DNA from: JAJNBA01 sp035512775
Lineage (GTDB): Bacteria; Actinomycetota; UBA4738; HRBIN12
NCBI GenBank assembly: GCA_035512775.1
Contig: DATKDI010000056.1
Location: 39,649-103,648, forward strand
Length of the DNA: 64,000 bases
Reading direction: 5' to 3'
This document shows, one piece after another, positions 8,010-17,228 of this stretch (within the stretch, counting starts at the first letter, position 1; each line of letters begins with the position of its first letter). The translations under genes were made by a program, and so were the position numbers. The notes below the pieces were generated by a model. The model had not been told where the DNA came from and made no database searches. It was given only the letters and a program-made list of their open reading frames with translations.

Positions 8010-9202
8010 TCACGAAGGGTTGGCGCTTCGAGCTCATCGCGTTTCCCTCTGGCGAACAGGCCGGTGACGGTGATCCCTACCGTCGCCAGCACGATGACGC
8101 CCATCGCCGCGCGCAGGTCCACGGTATCGGCGATCCATCCCAGCAGCGGCGGGGACCACACGAACCCTGTGTAGCCGACGGTCGCGACAGCCGCGATCGC
8201 GTTCGGGTCGTCGCTCGTCTCCTCGACGAGGCTGAAGCCCGCCGGCCCGGCCGCGGACATCGCGAATCCCATGAGGAGGAAGGCGCCCGCCACCACCGGC
8301 GTCGTCTGCGCGAGCACCGCGATCGTCCCTCCGATCCCGCCCCCGATCCCGGCGATCACGATCGTCCTGCGAGGTCCCAGGCCGAACAGGACCTTGGCTG
8401 CGAACAGCCTCCCGATGAACAGGGCTCCCGCGAACGCGACGAACGCGGCGCCCGCCGCCGCGGGGGACGCACCGAGCTCCTCTCGCAGGTAGAGACCCGA
8501 CCAGATGTCCATCGAACCTTCGACGAGGAAGCAGAACAGCACCGTGAGCGCGGGGATCCAGAGCGCGGGCGTTCGGCGCAGCGCCGATACGGACAGGACG
8601 GACCGGACGCCTTCGGCGGCGGGCTCTCGGGAGGCCCCCCGGATGTTCCACCACGCCGTGGCGAGCAGCGCGACGCCGGAGGCCGCGATGACCAGCCGGT
8701 GATCGACGTCGATCGTCCGAAGGATGCCGGCGGCGCCGGCACCCGTCACGCCACCCAGGGCGTAGCTCGCGTGAAGCCACTGCAGGATCGGGCGCCGGGT
8801 CCTGGTCTCCTCGCGCTGGGCGGCCACGTTCACGTACACGTCGATCAGGCCATTGCCCACGCCGACCGTCACGAACGTGACCAGCAGCATCGACGTGGGC
8901 GCGACGGCGAGGGCGAGGGCGGCGATACCGAGGCTGGCCAGCGAGACCGGCACGCTCGCGCGGAGCGTCAGTCGCTGAAGCCGCGGCGCGAAGGCCAGCA
9001 TCGTGACGATCGCCGAGATGGACAAGAGCGAATAGAGGAGGCCGAGGCGACCGTCCGTGAGCGAATGCTGTCGCTGGAACTCGAGGACCAGTATCACCCA
9101 GACGCCCCAGAACTGACCGAAGCTCCAGTAGCCGGCGAGGAGCGGCAAGGTTCGGCTCCGGATCAGCGGCTCGAGGTCCCCCTCCGACGTGGATCGCTCC
9201 AT
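7991..9202 (-). CDS. MFS transporter
   Basis: The 403-residue protein has about twelve hydrophobic segments split by a basic central loop near residues 195-215, the shape of a major facilitator. A helix-2/3 arginine-rich loop (FAPRLQRLTLRAS) and a second-half counterpart (GLGPRRTIVIAG) are visible. It resembles the small Fucose-permease-like and tri-domain MFS groups found in actinobacteria; the substrate is unknown. It is convergent with the aldehyde dehydrogenase and divergent from the potA-like ATPase gene, with a 92-nt gap that must hold both promoters. Confidence 0.88.
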   Translation of the reverse strand: MERSTSEGDLEPLIRSRTLPLLAGYWSFGQFWGVWVILVLEFQRQHSLTDGRLGLLYSLLSISAIVTMLAFAPRLQRLTLRASVPVSLASLGIAALALAVAPTSMLLVTFVTVGVGNGLIDVYVNVAAQREETRTRRPILQWLHASYALGGVTGAGAAGILRTIDVDHRLVIAASGVALLATAWWNIRGASREPAAEGVRSVLSVSALRRTPALWIPALTVLFCFLVEGSMDIWSGLYLREELGASPAAAGAAFVAFAGALFIGRLFAAKVLFGLGPRRTIVIAGIGGGIGGTIAVLAQTTPVVAGAFLLMGFAMSAAGPAGFSLVEETSDDPNAIAAVATVGYTGFVWSPPLLGWIADTVDLRAAMGVIVLATVGITVTGLFARGKRDELEAPTLRDHDRLR

Positions 9203-9279
9203 GGCCGGATGATGACAGCAGGAGGCGCCGCTCAGCGCGACTCCGGGTTCTCCCCGGGCATGCCGCCTGATGCCCGCGA

Positions 9280-9285
9280 TAGACT
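9280..9285 (+). promoter_or_regulatory. -10 box upstream of potA-like gene
   Basis: TAGACT lies 9 nt before the ATG at 9295 without a Shine-Dalgarno sequence, indicating a leaderless or nearly leaderless transcript. Confidence 0.45.
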
Positions 9286-9294
9286 CGCCGCCTC

Positions 9295-10416
9295 ATGGCG
9301 GGTGGCGAGGTGCAGCTGATCGATCTCGTGAAGCGCTTCGGCGACTTCACCGCCGTCGACGGCATCAACCTCAGGGTCGCTCCCGGCGAGTTCTTCTCGC
9401 TCCTGGGTCCGTCCGGCTGCGGGAAAACCACGACCCTTCGGATGATCGCCGGGTTCGAGCGTCCCACGGAGGGCCAGGTCGTCCTCGACGGAACGGACGT
9501 GGCCAGCGTGCCGCCGCACAAGCGGCACGTGAACACGGTCTTCCAGAACTACGCGCTGTTCCCGCATCTGAACGTCGAGAAGAACGTCGCGTTCGGCCTC
9601 CGCTACAAGGAGACGTCGAAGGGGGAGAGTGGCAAGCTCGTGGGGCGCGCGCTGGAGCTCGTACGACTGACGGGCTATGAGAAGCGGAGGCCGAATCAGC
9701 TTTCGGGAGGCCAACAGCAGCGAGTGGCCCTCGCGCGCGCCCTGATCCTCAATCCCTCCGTCCTGCTCCTCGACGAGCCCTTGGGCGCTCTCGATGCGAA
9801 GCTGCGGAAGGCTCTGCAGATCGAGCTCAAGGCGATCCAGGAGGAGGTCGGCATCACGTTCATCTACGTGACGCACGACCAGGAGGAAGCGTTGACGATG
9901 TCGGACCGGCTCGCGGTGATGTCGAACGGGCAGATCGAGCAGGTGGGACCGCCGACGGAGGTCTACGAGGAGCCCGCCACGGCCTACGTCGCGGATTTCC
10001 TGGGTGTCTCCAACCTCATTGACGCGACGGCCTACGGACCGGCCGAGGGTGGATGTCGCGTGCGGTTCGGGGACTTCGAGCTGATCGCCGGCCAGGGGGA
10101 GCCCGACGCGCACGGCGAGGTGAAGCTCTCGATCCGGCCCGAGCGTGTCGACCTCGAGGAGACGGGGACCACCGGCCCCAACCGGATCCCCGGCATGGTG
10201 GAGCGGCTCGTCTACGTCGGTTCCATGATGCAGGTGATCGTGAATCTTGCGCCGGGAGAGAAGGTGCAAGTCCTCATCCAGAACGAGGGGGAGGCCCTCC
10301 CGTTCCAGCAGGGAACGGCGGTGTCCGTGCACCTGCCTCGGGAGGCACTGCGGGTTCTTCCGCAAGGCGAGGTCTCTGAGGAAGGGTTCACCGCCGCGGC
10401 ACAAGCGCTGCGATAG
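9295..10416 (+). CDS. potA: Polyamine-type ABC transporter ATP-binding protein
   Basis: This 373-residue ATPase energises an ABC importer. It has Walker A GPSGCGKTT, the Q-loop VFQNYALFPH, the signature LSGGQQQR, Walker B VLLLDEPLGALD and the switch His in THDQEEA. A C-terminal TOBE-type domain (about residues 285-365) is typical of the spermidine/putrescine group. The permease and binding-protein genes lie on the opposite strand and converge on it with only 6 nt between stops. This is unusual for a Pot system and implies separate control of the ATPase. Substrate could be polyamine or a related cationic compound. Confidence 0.93.
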   Translation: MAGGEVQLIDLVKRFGDFTAVDGINLRVAPGEFFSLLGPSGCGKTTTLRMIAGFERPTEGQVVLDGTDVASVPPHKRHVNTVFQNYALFPHLNVEKNVAFGLRYKETSKGESGKLVGRALELVRLTGYEKRRPNQLSGGQQQRVALARALILNPSVLLLDEPLGALDAKLRKALQIELKAIQEEVGITFIYVTHDQEEALTMSDRLAVMSNGQIEQVGPPTEVYEEPATAYVADFLGVSNLIDATAYGPAEGGCRVRFGDFELIAGQGEPDAHGEVKLSIRPERVDLEETGTTGPNRIPGMVERLVYVGSMMQVIVNLAPGEKVQVLIQNEGEALPFQQGTAVSVHLPREALRVLPQGEVSEEGFTAAAQALR

Positions 10417-10422
10417 ATCCGC

Positions 10423-11349
10423 TCAGATCTCGAATCGGGCGAAGTCCTCGACGGCCGAGCGCCCGGTCCCTTGCCGCCGGTTGAACCAGCGGAGGATCAG
10501 GACAGCCACGGTGATCGAGAGCAGCGAGAGCATCATCATGATGGTCGCCAATGCGTTCAGGCTCGGGTTCCCCGCGTTCCGAGCCGCGCTGTAGATCTTG
10601 ATGGGGATCGTGGTGCAGTCCTGCGCACAGAGGAACTGGCTGATCACGAAGTCGTCGATCGAGATCGCGAACACGATGAAGAAGCTCGACAGGACCGCCG
10701 GTGCGAGGAGCGGGAGCAGGATGCGTTTGAGCGCGCCCGCCGGCGAGGCGCCGAGGTCCATCGCGGCTTCCTCGTAGTCGCGTCCGATCGCGAAGAGCCG
10801 TCCTCTCGTCACGATCACGACGTAGGAGAGCGAGAAGGTGACGTGGCCCAGGAGCTGCGCCCCCGTCCCCAGCTTGACGTGATACAGGTTGGAGAAGATC
10901 AGGAACATCGAGGCGCCCATCACGATCTCGGGCGTGACGAGCGGGAAGAGCATCAGGAAGTTCGCGGCGCCGGAGCCGCGGCCTCGCCACCGGGCGAGCC
11001 CGATGGCGAGGCCCACGCCCAGCGCCGTTGCGATCGGCATCGTCAGCAGGGCGAGCTTGAGGCTCTGGGTGAGCGCGGGGAGCAACGTGTCGTCGAAGTT
11101 CAGGGAGGCCTCGTTCCAGATCGACTCGTACCACTGCAGGCTGAATCCCTGGAAGGTGCTCCGCGAGCGGCCGTCATTGAAGGAGAACTGGACGGCGATC
11201 AGGACGGGGGCGATCGTCCAGATGATGTACAGCCACGTCCAGACCGAGAGGAGTCGCGGCTTCCCCCACGGGTTCGAGAAGAAGGATCGCAGGCGACCGA
11301 CGCGGGGCGAGGCGGCTTCACGCGGGAGCGTCGCTTCGGCCGTCGTCAT
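10423..11349 (-). CDS. potC: ABC transporter permease, PotC type
   Basis: The 308-residue inner-membrane permease has about six helices and the EAA-like cytoplasmic motif (EEAAMDLGASPAGALKRILLPLLAP, described here only by its core EAAMDLGAS) that docks on the ATPase. It matches the second permease of spermidine/putrescine importers, including the ISIDDFVISQF segment. Its ATG overlaps the stop of the upstream permease gene in an ATGA arrangement, so translation is coupled. An N-terminal extension of about 40 residues is polar and variable. Confidence 0.93.
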   Translation of the reverse strand: MTTAEATLPREAASPRVGRLRSFFSNPWGKPRLLSVWTWLYIIWTIAPVLIAVQFSFNDGRSRSTFQGFSLQWYESIWNEASLNFDDTLLPALTQSLKLALLTMPIATALGVGLAIGLARWRGRGSGAANFLMLFPLVTPEIVMGASMFLIFSNLYHVKLGTGAQLLGHVTFSLSYVVIVTRGRLFAIGRDYEEAAMDLGASPAGALKRILLPLLAPAVLSSFFIVFAISIDDFVISQFLCAQDCTTIPIKIYSAARNAGNPSLNALATIMMMLSLLSITVAVLILRWFNRRQGTGRSAVEDFARFEI

Positions 11350-12281
11350 CGCTGGGCCTCCTTGGCTGCCCGGGAGACGCTCACGAGGTAGTAGATCATC
11401 AGTGCGCCGATGAACGCGGACAGGAGCAACGTGATCGCCGCGCCTTGCGGTTGTCTGCCCTGTCCCTGCAACGCGAGGTCGATCGCGTTGCCCATCATCG
11501 TGTTCTCGGGACTGGCCGTCATCAGGTTGGGTGTGTAGTAGTCGCCGAACATCGGCAACGTGATGATCACGGCGCCGGCGAGGATGCCTTGCTTCGACAG
11601 GGGCAGGGTGACGCGCCAGAACGTGCTCGCGGGACTGGCACCCATATCGCGAGAGGCTTCGAGCTGAGACGTGTCGATCCTGTCCAGCGCGGCGTACAGA
11701 GGCAGGATGAAGAACGGGATATAGCCGTAGACCAGCCCCAGGATCACTGTCATATGGGAGACCCTGCCGCTGCTCCAGTTGACGGGGTCGTTCACGAAGG
11801 GGGTGAGGAGCAAGAGCCTGTTGAAAAGTCCCGGGTCCTCCGGCTTGACGGCCAGGAGGTTGACCCAGGCGAGCATCCGCATCAGGTAGCTCATCCAGAA
11901 CGGCGCGATCATCAGGGTGAGCAGGAGGATCTTCAGTCGCCCGCCGTATCGAGCGATGTAGTACGCGACCGGATAGCCGACGACCAGGCAGATGGCGACG
12001 GAGACCGCTACGTACGCGAGGGTGCGGAGGAATTGCGCCTGCAAGCCACTCGATGAGAACAGCTCACCGGCGGTCGTCGAGAACGTCTCGTACTGCCACT
12101 CGAGGGGGTTCCACGCGGGGATGGGGAGGGCGAAGATCGGGTCGCGTCCCCCGAACGCCACCGCTGCGATGGCGTAGAACGGCAGGATGAACAGCAGGAG
12201 CAGCCAGAGGATCCCCGGCGCCGCGAGCGCCGGGTAGTACCAGCGTCGCTGCCCGACGATCCCGCCCGTCGGTGTCGGCAT
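11346..12281 (-). CDS. potB: ABC transporter permease, PotB type
   Basis: This 311-residue permease has about six membrane helices and the docking loop with EASRDMGASPAS. It is the first permease of the polyamine-type importer; the block YLMRMLAWVNLL is characteristic of PotB/PotH. It lies 9 nt downstream of the binding-protein gene and overlaps potC by 4 nt, forming the operon potD-potB-potC on the minus strand. Confidence 0.93.
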   Translation of the reverse strand: MPTPTGGIVGQRRWYYPALAAPGILWLLLLFILPFYAIAAVAFGGRDPIFALPIPAWNPLEWQYETFSTTAGELFSSSGLQAQFLRTLAYVAVSVAICLVVGYPVAYYIARYGGRLKILLLTLMIAPFWMSYLMRMLAWVNLLAVKPEDPGLFNRLLLLTPFVNDPVNWSSGRVSHMTVILGLVYGYIPFFILPLYAALDRIDTSQLEASRDMGASPASTFWRVTLPLSKQGILAGAVIITLPMFGDYYTPNLMTASPENTMMGNAIDLALQGQGRQPQGAAITLLLSAFIGALMIYYLVSVSRAAKEAQR

Positions 12282-12290
12282 TCCCGGAGG

Positions 12291-13634
12291 TTACGCTCCC
12301 GCCTTGAACTCCGCGTAGGCGTCCTGCCAGAGGCCGTCGACGTTGACGTCCAATCCGATGGCACGCTTCCCGATGTCGAAGTCCTCCTCGGTCACGATCG
12401 TCGACTTCAGGTTGTCCCAGTGGCTCCCGGCCGGCGCCTCGTAGTCCCACACGAACCAACCCTCGAGGCCCGGGTAGCTCTCCTCGAAGATCGTTTCGGG
12501 GTTCACGGCGTTGAACGGCACCTGGTAGCCCACCCAGGTCCAGTTCTTGATCGCGTTGAACTCGTCCATCATGAAGTCCAGGAAGAGGTGAGCGAGCACC
12601 GGATTCTTCGCGTTCGTCGGGATCGCGTACGTGTCGTTGTCGATCGTGCCTCCGAACCCGTCGCGAGCAGGCCAGTAGTAGCGGAGGAGTCCCGCCTCCT
12701 TCTTCGGATCGCTCGTGTACCAGGGTCCGGCCTGGATGTCGCCGGACCAGGACTGGTGGAGGCCGAACTTGCCCTCCGGGACCCCCGCGTAGGCACCGTC
12801 GATCGTCGTCTTGACCCCGACGAGGTCGTTGAGTTCGATCAGCCGTTCCTTCGCCGTGTCGATGACCGCCGGGTCGGACGTGTTCAGGTCTGTCTGGTCC
12901 GCCAGGTCACGGTACATCCCCAGCGACAGCGCCTCGCGGTAGGCGTCGTAGATCCCGACCTTGCCGGCGTAGTCGGCGTTCCAATAGATCTCATACGGGT
13001 TCGACATCGCGGCGACGTCCTCGACCTCCATCGGCACGATGTCCGTCCGCCATGCCATCCCCGTGTGGTAGATCGTGTACGGCACCGTGTACTGCGACCC
13101 CTGGTCGTAGTACGGATCCTGCATCGCCGGCCACAGGTTCTTGATGTTCGGGATGTAGTCGTGGTTCAGCGGCTGGATCAGCTTGCCCGCCGCGAGCTTG
13201 GGGACGTAGTCGATCGTCGGGAAGAAGACGTCCACGTCGACCTCACCGGACTGGAACTTCTGGATCGCCTGCTCCATGTTGTAGAAGGTCTCGTACTTGA
13301 CCTCGACGCCGTACTTCTTGGCGAAGTCCTTCAGCACGCGCTTCCACATGTAGAGCTCCCAGTTGTAGATCACGAGCGGGCCCGCCTCCCGTTCGAGGTT
13401 GGAGTCGATCGGTGGGTTGTCGTCGTAGGTCTGGAGCGTGACGGGGTTCTCGAGCGTTCCGAAGCGTACGGTGTTGTCATCTTCCTCGGGTGGGGGTGTG
13501 GTCCCGCCATCATCACCGCAGGCGGCTAGGATCGCCGCCGAGGTGGGCAGGGCCACCCCCGCTGCGAGCGACCGTCTCAGGAAGTCGCGCCTCGAGACGC
13601 CCCGGTGGGCAGGATCGCGCGGGTGGAAGACCAT
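12291..13634 (-). CDS. potD: Tat-exported lipoprotein, polyamine-type solute-binding protein
   Basis: The 447-residue protein is the extracellular substrate binder of the importer. The N-terminus has a twin-arginine motif (SRRDFLRRS, about residues 14-22) followed by a hydrophobic stretch and a lipobox LAAC with Cys near residue 39. It is therefore exported folded by Tat and lipid-anchored. After a short acidic/proline linker comes a periplasmic binding fold of the spermidine/putrescine class, with blocks VIYNWELYMWK and LIQPLNHDYIPN. It heads the potDBC operon. A palindromic motif 36-53 nt upstream is shared with a TetR gene promoter. Confidence 0.92.
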   Translation of the reverse strand: MVFHPRDPAHRGVSRRDFLRRSLAAGVALPTSAAILAACGDDGGTTPPPEEDDNTVRFGTLENPVTLQTYDDNPPIDSNLEREAGPLVIYNWELYMWKRVLKDFAKKYGVEVKYETFYNMEQAIQKFQSGEVDVDVFFPTIDYVPKLAAGKLIQPLNHDYIPNIKNLWPAMQDPYYDQGSQYTVPYTIYHTGMAWRTDIVPMEVEDVAAMSNPYEIYWNADYAGKVGIYDAYREALSLGMYRDLADQTDLNTSDPAVIDTAKERLIELNDLVGVKTTIDGAYAGVPEGKFGLHQSWSGDIQAGPWYTSDPKKEAGLLRYYWPARDGFGGTIDNDTYAIPTNAKNPVLAHLFLDFMMDEFNAIKNWTWVGYQVPFNAVNPETIFEESYPGLEGWFVWDYEAPAGSHWDNLKSTIVTEEDFDIGKRAIGLDVNVDGLWQDAYAEFKAGA

Positions 13635-13668
13635 GACACCCTCCTCGCTTCTTCGGCCTCGCTCTTGG

Positions 13669-13687
13669 GTTTGAACGCCGGTTCAGG
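13669..13687 (-). promoter_or_regulatory. Candidate TetR-type operator upstream of potD
   Basis: Read along potD the site is TCCTGAACCGGCGTTCAAA. It contains the inverted pair TGAAC-N4-GTTCA (13672-13685). Near-identical 19-nt sites lie at 60186 and 60299, flanking the TetR gene promoter, which suggests a shared regulator. Binding is inferred, not shown. Confidence 0.45.
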
Positions 13688-13786
13688 AGGCTATCCCAGC
13701 CGCGGGCGCACACGCAAGGCAGCCGAGACCCTCCCAAGAGAGATACGAACCGGCGGCCCCCCAGGGTTGGGGGAGCCAGACTCCGC

Positions 13787-13792
13787 TAGCAT
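13787..13792 (+). promoter_or_regulatory. -10 box of enoyl-CoA hydratase gene
   Basis: TAGCAT lies 27 nt before the GTG at 13820. The leader carries a purine-rich ribosome site (GGAAGGGAGA). Confidence 0.4.
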
Positions 13793-13819
13793 CCGCGCGA
13801 TCCACGGAAGGGAGACGAT

Positions 13820-14635
13820 GTGGGGGAACCGGTTCTGCTGGTTGAGGACCTCGGTCCGATCCGGCGACTGACGATGAATCGCCCGGGGTCGCTCAACGCC
13901 CTGAACCAAGAGCTGGTGGGCGCGATGTCCGAGGCTCTGGATGAGGCGGCGGAGAACGACGACATCTCCGCTCTGATCCTCAGGGGCGAGGGAAGAGCCT
14001 TCAGCGCGGGGTACGACCTGAACGAGGACGCGACCGGAGGCATCCAGGACGCCGGCCGCTGGCACGAGGACCTCACGCATTCGACCGAGGAGATGCTGAA
14101 GTTCCTCGATCACCCGAAGCCGATCATCGCCTCCGTGCACTCCTACTGCCTCGCCGGGGGTACCGACCTGATGCTGGCCTGCGATCTCGCGGTGGCCGCC
14201 GACGACGCGATCTTCGGCTACGTCGACGTCCGGTTCGGCTCGGGGGTCGTGTCGATGCTCCTGCCGTGGGTGGTGGGCGTTCGTGCGGCGAAGGAGCTGC
14301 TCTTCACGGGCGAGGATCGTGTGACGGCCGAAGAGGCACTGCGCATCGGGCTCGTCAATCGGGTGGTCCCTCGCGACGAGCTGGACGACGCAACGCTCCG
14401 GCTCGCGGAGTCGATCGCGAAGAACGAGCCCTTCGTGGTGCAGGCGACCAAGCGCGCCGTGAACCGGGTGTGGGACGTGGCGGGGTTCCGCGAGGCGATG
14501 GCCGCGAACACCGAGCTCGACGTGATGATCGAGACGGCGAATCTTCCCGCACGCGACGAGTTCCGCCGCATCACGATGGAGCAAGGACTCAAGGCTGCGA
14601 TCGCATGGCGTGACGCCCGGTTCCGCGGCGCCTGA
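13820..14635 (+). CDS. Enoyl-CoA hydratase/isomerase family protein
   Basis: The 271-residue crotonase-fold protein has the oxyanion-hole blocks GRAFSAGYDL and YCLAGGTDLMLACDLAVA, and the trimer-forming C-terminal helices. It would hydrate or isomerise an enoyl-CoA in beta-oxidation or a related pathway. The Glu pair of classical hydratases is not clearly conserved (the second site reads FGYVDVRFGSGV), so another crotonase reaction is possible. GTG is the start: GGGAGACGAT precedes it, and the preceding ATG is in another frame. Its stop overlaps the next gene's ATG by one base. Confidence 0.88.
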   Translation: MGEPVLLVEDLGPIRRLTMNRPGSLNALNQELVGAMSEALDEAAENDDISALILRGEGRAFSAGYDLNEDATGGIQDAGRWHEDLTHSTEEMLKFLDHPKPIIASVHSYCLAGGTDLMLACDLAVAADDAIFGYVDVRFGSGVVSMLLPWVVGVRAAKELLFTGEDRVTAEEALRIGLVNRVVPRDELDDATLRLAESIAKNEPFVVQATKRAVNRVWDVAGFREAMAANTELDVMIETANLPARDEFRRITMEQGLKAAIAWRDARFRGA

Positions 14636-15483
14636 TGGTCTTCGGGCTCTTCGCCGCCCTGGGGTGGGGTCTCGCCGACTTCTTCGGCGCGCTCGCGGGA
14701 CGTCGGATCGGTGCGATCAGCGCGGTGATCTCGGGCCAGCTCCTGTCGGCCTTGTTCATGACTGCGGTGCTCGTCGCCACCGGCGAGTCCCTCGAACCAC
14801 TCCGTGCCAACGCCTGGCTCCTCGTGCTGAACGGCGCGGCGGCGGCGTTCGCCTACACGACCCACTACAAGGCGCTCGAGCTGGGGCCGATCGCGGTCGT
14901 CTCGCCGATCGGGGCCGGCTACGCGCTGGTCGGCGTGGCGCTCGCCGTCCTGATCCTCGGTGAGCGCCCGAGCGGGCTCGCGCTCATCGGCGCAGCGGTC
15001 GCGGTCATCGGCGTGGCGCTCGTGTCTACGGATCTCAAGAAGTTGCGCCAGGGCATCGAGAACCGTCTTCCCGGACTGCCGTGGTCCGTGGCGGCGGCGG
15101 TCGGCTTCGGGATCGCGGGGTTCCTCCTCGGCTGGATCTCGGATCGAGCGGGCTGGATCCCGGGCCTCTGGGGATCCAGGGTCGCGCAGATGGTGTTCTT
15201 CCTGCCCCTCCTGTTCGTGTTCCGCCAGGAGTTGTCACGGGTGCGCCCGGGCTTCGGTCTGTGGATCGCGCTCCTGGCCGGCGCCGGCGACATCCTCGGG
15301 GTCGTGATGTTCTCGGTCGGTTCGGAGCGCGGCCTCAACTCGATCGTGCTCGCCGCGAGCGCCGTCTTCCCTCTGATCGCCGTGACCCTCTCGGTGATCG
15401 TCTTCAAGGAACGGCTCGTCGCGAATCAGCTCGCCGGCGTGGTCCTCGTGGTCGGGGGCCTGCTCCTCCTCGGTCTCGGTTGA
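14635..15483 (+). CDS. EamA/DMT-family transporter
   Basis: This 282-residue protein has ten hydrophobic helices in two EamA repeats (roughly residues 1-135 and 145-282), each ending with the FKERL/LGERPS-type segment typical of drug/metabolite exporters. The substrate is unknown. The ATG overlaps the stop of the enoyl-CoA hydratase gene, so the two are probably translated as a coupled pair. Confidence 0.9.
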   Translation: MVFGLFAALGWGLADFFGALAGRRIGAISAVISGQLLSALFMTAVLVATGESLEPLRANAWLLVLNGAAAAFAYTTHYKALELGPIAVVSPIGAGYALVGVALAVLILGERPSGLALIGAAVAVIGVALVSTDLKKLRQGIENRLPGLPWSVAAAVGFGIAGFLLGWISDRAGWIPGLWGSRVAQMVFFLPLLFVFRQELSRVRPGFGLWIALLAGAGDILGVVMFSVGSERGLNSIVLAASAVFPLIAVTLSVIVFKERLVANQLAGVVLVVGGLLLLGLG

Positions 15484-15509
15484 CCGTCTTCGGTTCCTAC
15501 GCACGTCGT

Positions 15510-17162
15510 TCAGTGCTGGTGCCGGTAGAACTCGACCTTCTCCGCGTCGAGCGGCGTGTTCTCCGCGATCAGGTCCGCCGCCTTCTCCGCCAGCATCATC
15601 ACGGGGGCGTAGATGTTGCCGTTCGTGACGTACGGCATCGCCGACGCATCCACCACGCGCAGTCCCTCCAGCCCGCGCACCTTCATCGTGAGTGGGTCCA
15701 CGACGGACAGGTCGTCCGTACCCATCCGGCACGTGCAGGAGGGGTGGAGCGCGGTCTCGCCTTCTCGACGCACCCAATCCAGCACCTGCTCGTCGGTCTC
15801 CACCTGCGGACCGGGGGAAAGCTCACCGCCCTCGAAGGGCCCGAACGCAGGTTGCGAGAGGATCGTCCGCGCGACGTGGATCGCTTCGACCCATTCCTTC
15901 CGGTCCTGGTCCGTCGACAGGTAGTTGAACCGGAGGGCGGGGTGCGTCCGGGGATCGGTGCTCACGATCTTCACCGATCCTCGGGCGTCCGAGTACATCG
16001 GCCCGATGTGCACCTGGTAGCCGTGGTCCCCGGCCGGAGCCGACCCGTCGTAGCGAACGGCGACGGGGAGGAAATGGAACATGAGGTTCGGGTAGGCCAC
16101 CTCGTCGTTGCTCCGTACGAACCCGCCCGCCTCGAAGTGGTTCGTCGCCCCGAGCCCCGAGCGGAAGAACAACCACTGGGCGCCGATGAAGGGCTTGCGC
16201 CAGAGCTTCAGGCCCGGGGCGACCGACACGGGCTGCGTGCAGGAGTGCTGCACGTAGACCTCCAGGTGATCTTGGAGATGCTCGCCGATTCCCGGGACGT
16301 CCTGCACCACGTCCACGCCGAGCGCACGGAGCTCGTCCGCTTTGCCGACCCCAGAGAGCTGCAGGATCTGCGGGGAGTTGATGGCACCGCCGCACAGGAT
16401 CACCTCGCCCGCCCGAACCTTCCGGGTCGGACCCTTCCCGCGCGTGTACTCGACTCCGACCGCGCGCGTCCCGTCGAACAGGATCCTGTTGACGAACGCA
16501 TGCGTGCGCACATCGAGGTTCGGACGGCTCGAGACCGGATGCAGGTAGGCGCGGGCGGCCGAAAGCCGGCGCCCACGGTGCACGTTCCGATCGAACGGCG
16601 CGAAGCCCTCCTGGCGATACCCGTTGACGTCCTCGGTGAGGGGGTAGCCGGCCTGCTGCACGGCTTCGAAGAACGCGCCGAACAACGGGCTCTTCGCCGG
16701 GCCGCGTTCGAGCACCAGCGGACCGCTGTGGCCGCGGTACTCGTCGGCGGGCTCCGCCGCGAGACAGGACTCCATGCGCCGGAAGTACGGGAGGCAGTGG
16801 GCGTAGTCCCACGTCTCCAAGCCCGGGTCCGCCGCCCAGCGCTCGTAGTCGAGCGGGTTGCCCCGCTGGAAGATCATCCCGTTGATGCTGCTCGATCCCC
16901 CGAGGACCTTGCCTCGCGCGTGGTAGATGCGTCGTCCGCCCATATGGGGCTCCGGCTCGGACTCGTACTTCCAGTCGTACCAGCTCCACCCGATCGGGTA
17001 GGTGAGCGCGGCCGGCATGTGGATGAAGACGTCCCAGAGGTAGTCGGGACGGCCCGCCTCGAGGACCAGCACCTTGTTCGAGGGATCCGTGGTGAGCCGG
17101 TTGGCGAGGACGCAGCCGGCGGAACCGCCGCCGACGATCACGTAGTCGAACGCGCGCTCCAT
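15510..17162 (-). CDS. GMC-family FAD oxidoreductase (choline-dehydrogenase-like)
   Basis: The 550-residue flavoprotein oxidises a primary alcohol. It has the FAD-binding GGGSAGCVLANRL near the N-terminus, the GMC signature around GGSSSINGMIFQRG, and the C-terminal LHPSCTCRMG with catalytic His, plus VVDASAMPYVTNGNIYAPVMMLAEKAAD. Overall it matches the choline/alcohol dehydrogenase group; conversion of choline to betaine aldehyde is plausible given the aldehyde dehydrogenases and betaine-type genes nearby, but substrate is unproven. The ATG at 17162 is used; the long open frame further upstream runs antisense through the next gene and has no homology. Confidence 0.92.
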   Translation of the reverse strand: MERAFDYVIVGGGSAGCVLANRLTTDPSNKVLVLEAGRPDYLWDVFIHMPAALTYPIGWSWYDWKYESEPEPHMGGRRIYHARGKVLGGSSSINGMIFQRGNPLDYERWAADPGLETWDYAHCLPYFRRMESCLAAEPADEYRGHSGPLVLERGPAKSPLFGAFFEAVQQAGYPLTEDVNGYRQEGFAPFDRNVHRGRRLSAARAYLHPVSSRPNLDVRTHAFVNRILFDGTRAVGVEYTRGKGPTRKVRAGEVILCGGAINSPQILQLSGVGKADELRALGVDVVQDVPGIGEHLQDHLEVYVQHSCTQPVSVAPGLKLWRKPFIGAQWLFFRSGLGATNHFEAGGFVRSNDEVAYPNLMFHFLPVAVRYDGSAPAGDHGYQVHIGPMYSDARGSVKIVSTDPRTHPALRFNYLSTDQDRKEWVEAIHVARTILSQPAFGPFEGGELSPGPQVETDEQVLDWVRREGETALHPSCTCRMGTDDLSVVDPLTMKVRGLEGLRVVDASAMPYVTNGNIYAPVMMLAEKAADLIAENTPLDAEKVEFYRHQH

Positions 17163-17215
17163 GAGATGCACAGTCTGCCGAAAACGACGATGACGCGCTC
17201 GCCTGGGAACTGCGC

Positions 17216-17221
17216 TAGCGT
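17216..17221 (+). promoter_or_regulatory. -10 box of leaderless nucleotidyltransferase-like gene
   Basis: TAGCGT is followed by 7 nt and the ATG at 17229, without a Shine-Dalgarno sequence. Confidence 0.5.
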
Positions 17222-17228
17222 GCCGTGC

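Noticed and set aside
15081..17228. Long plus-strand open frame running into the nucleotidyltransferase gene
   Set aside because: It is antisense to the GMC oxidoreductase, has no homology, and is explained by high-GC codon bias; the gene itself starts at 17229.
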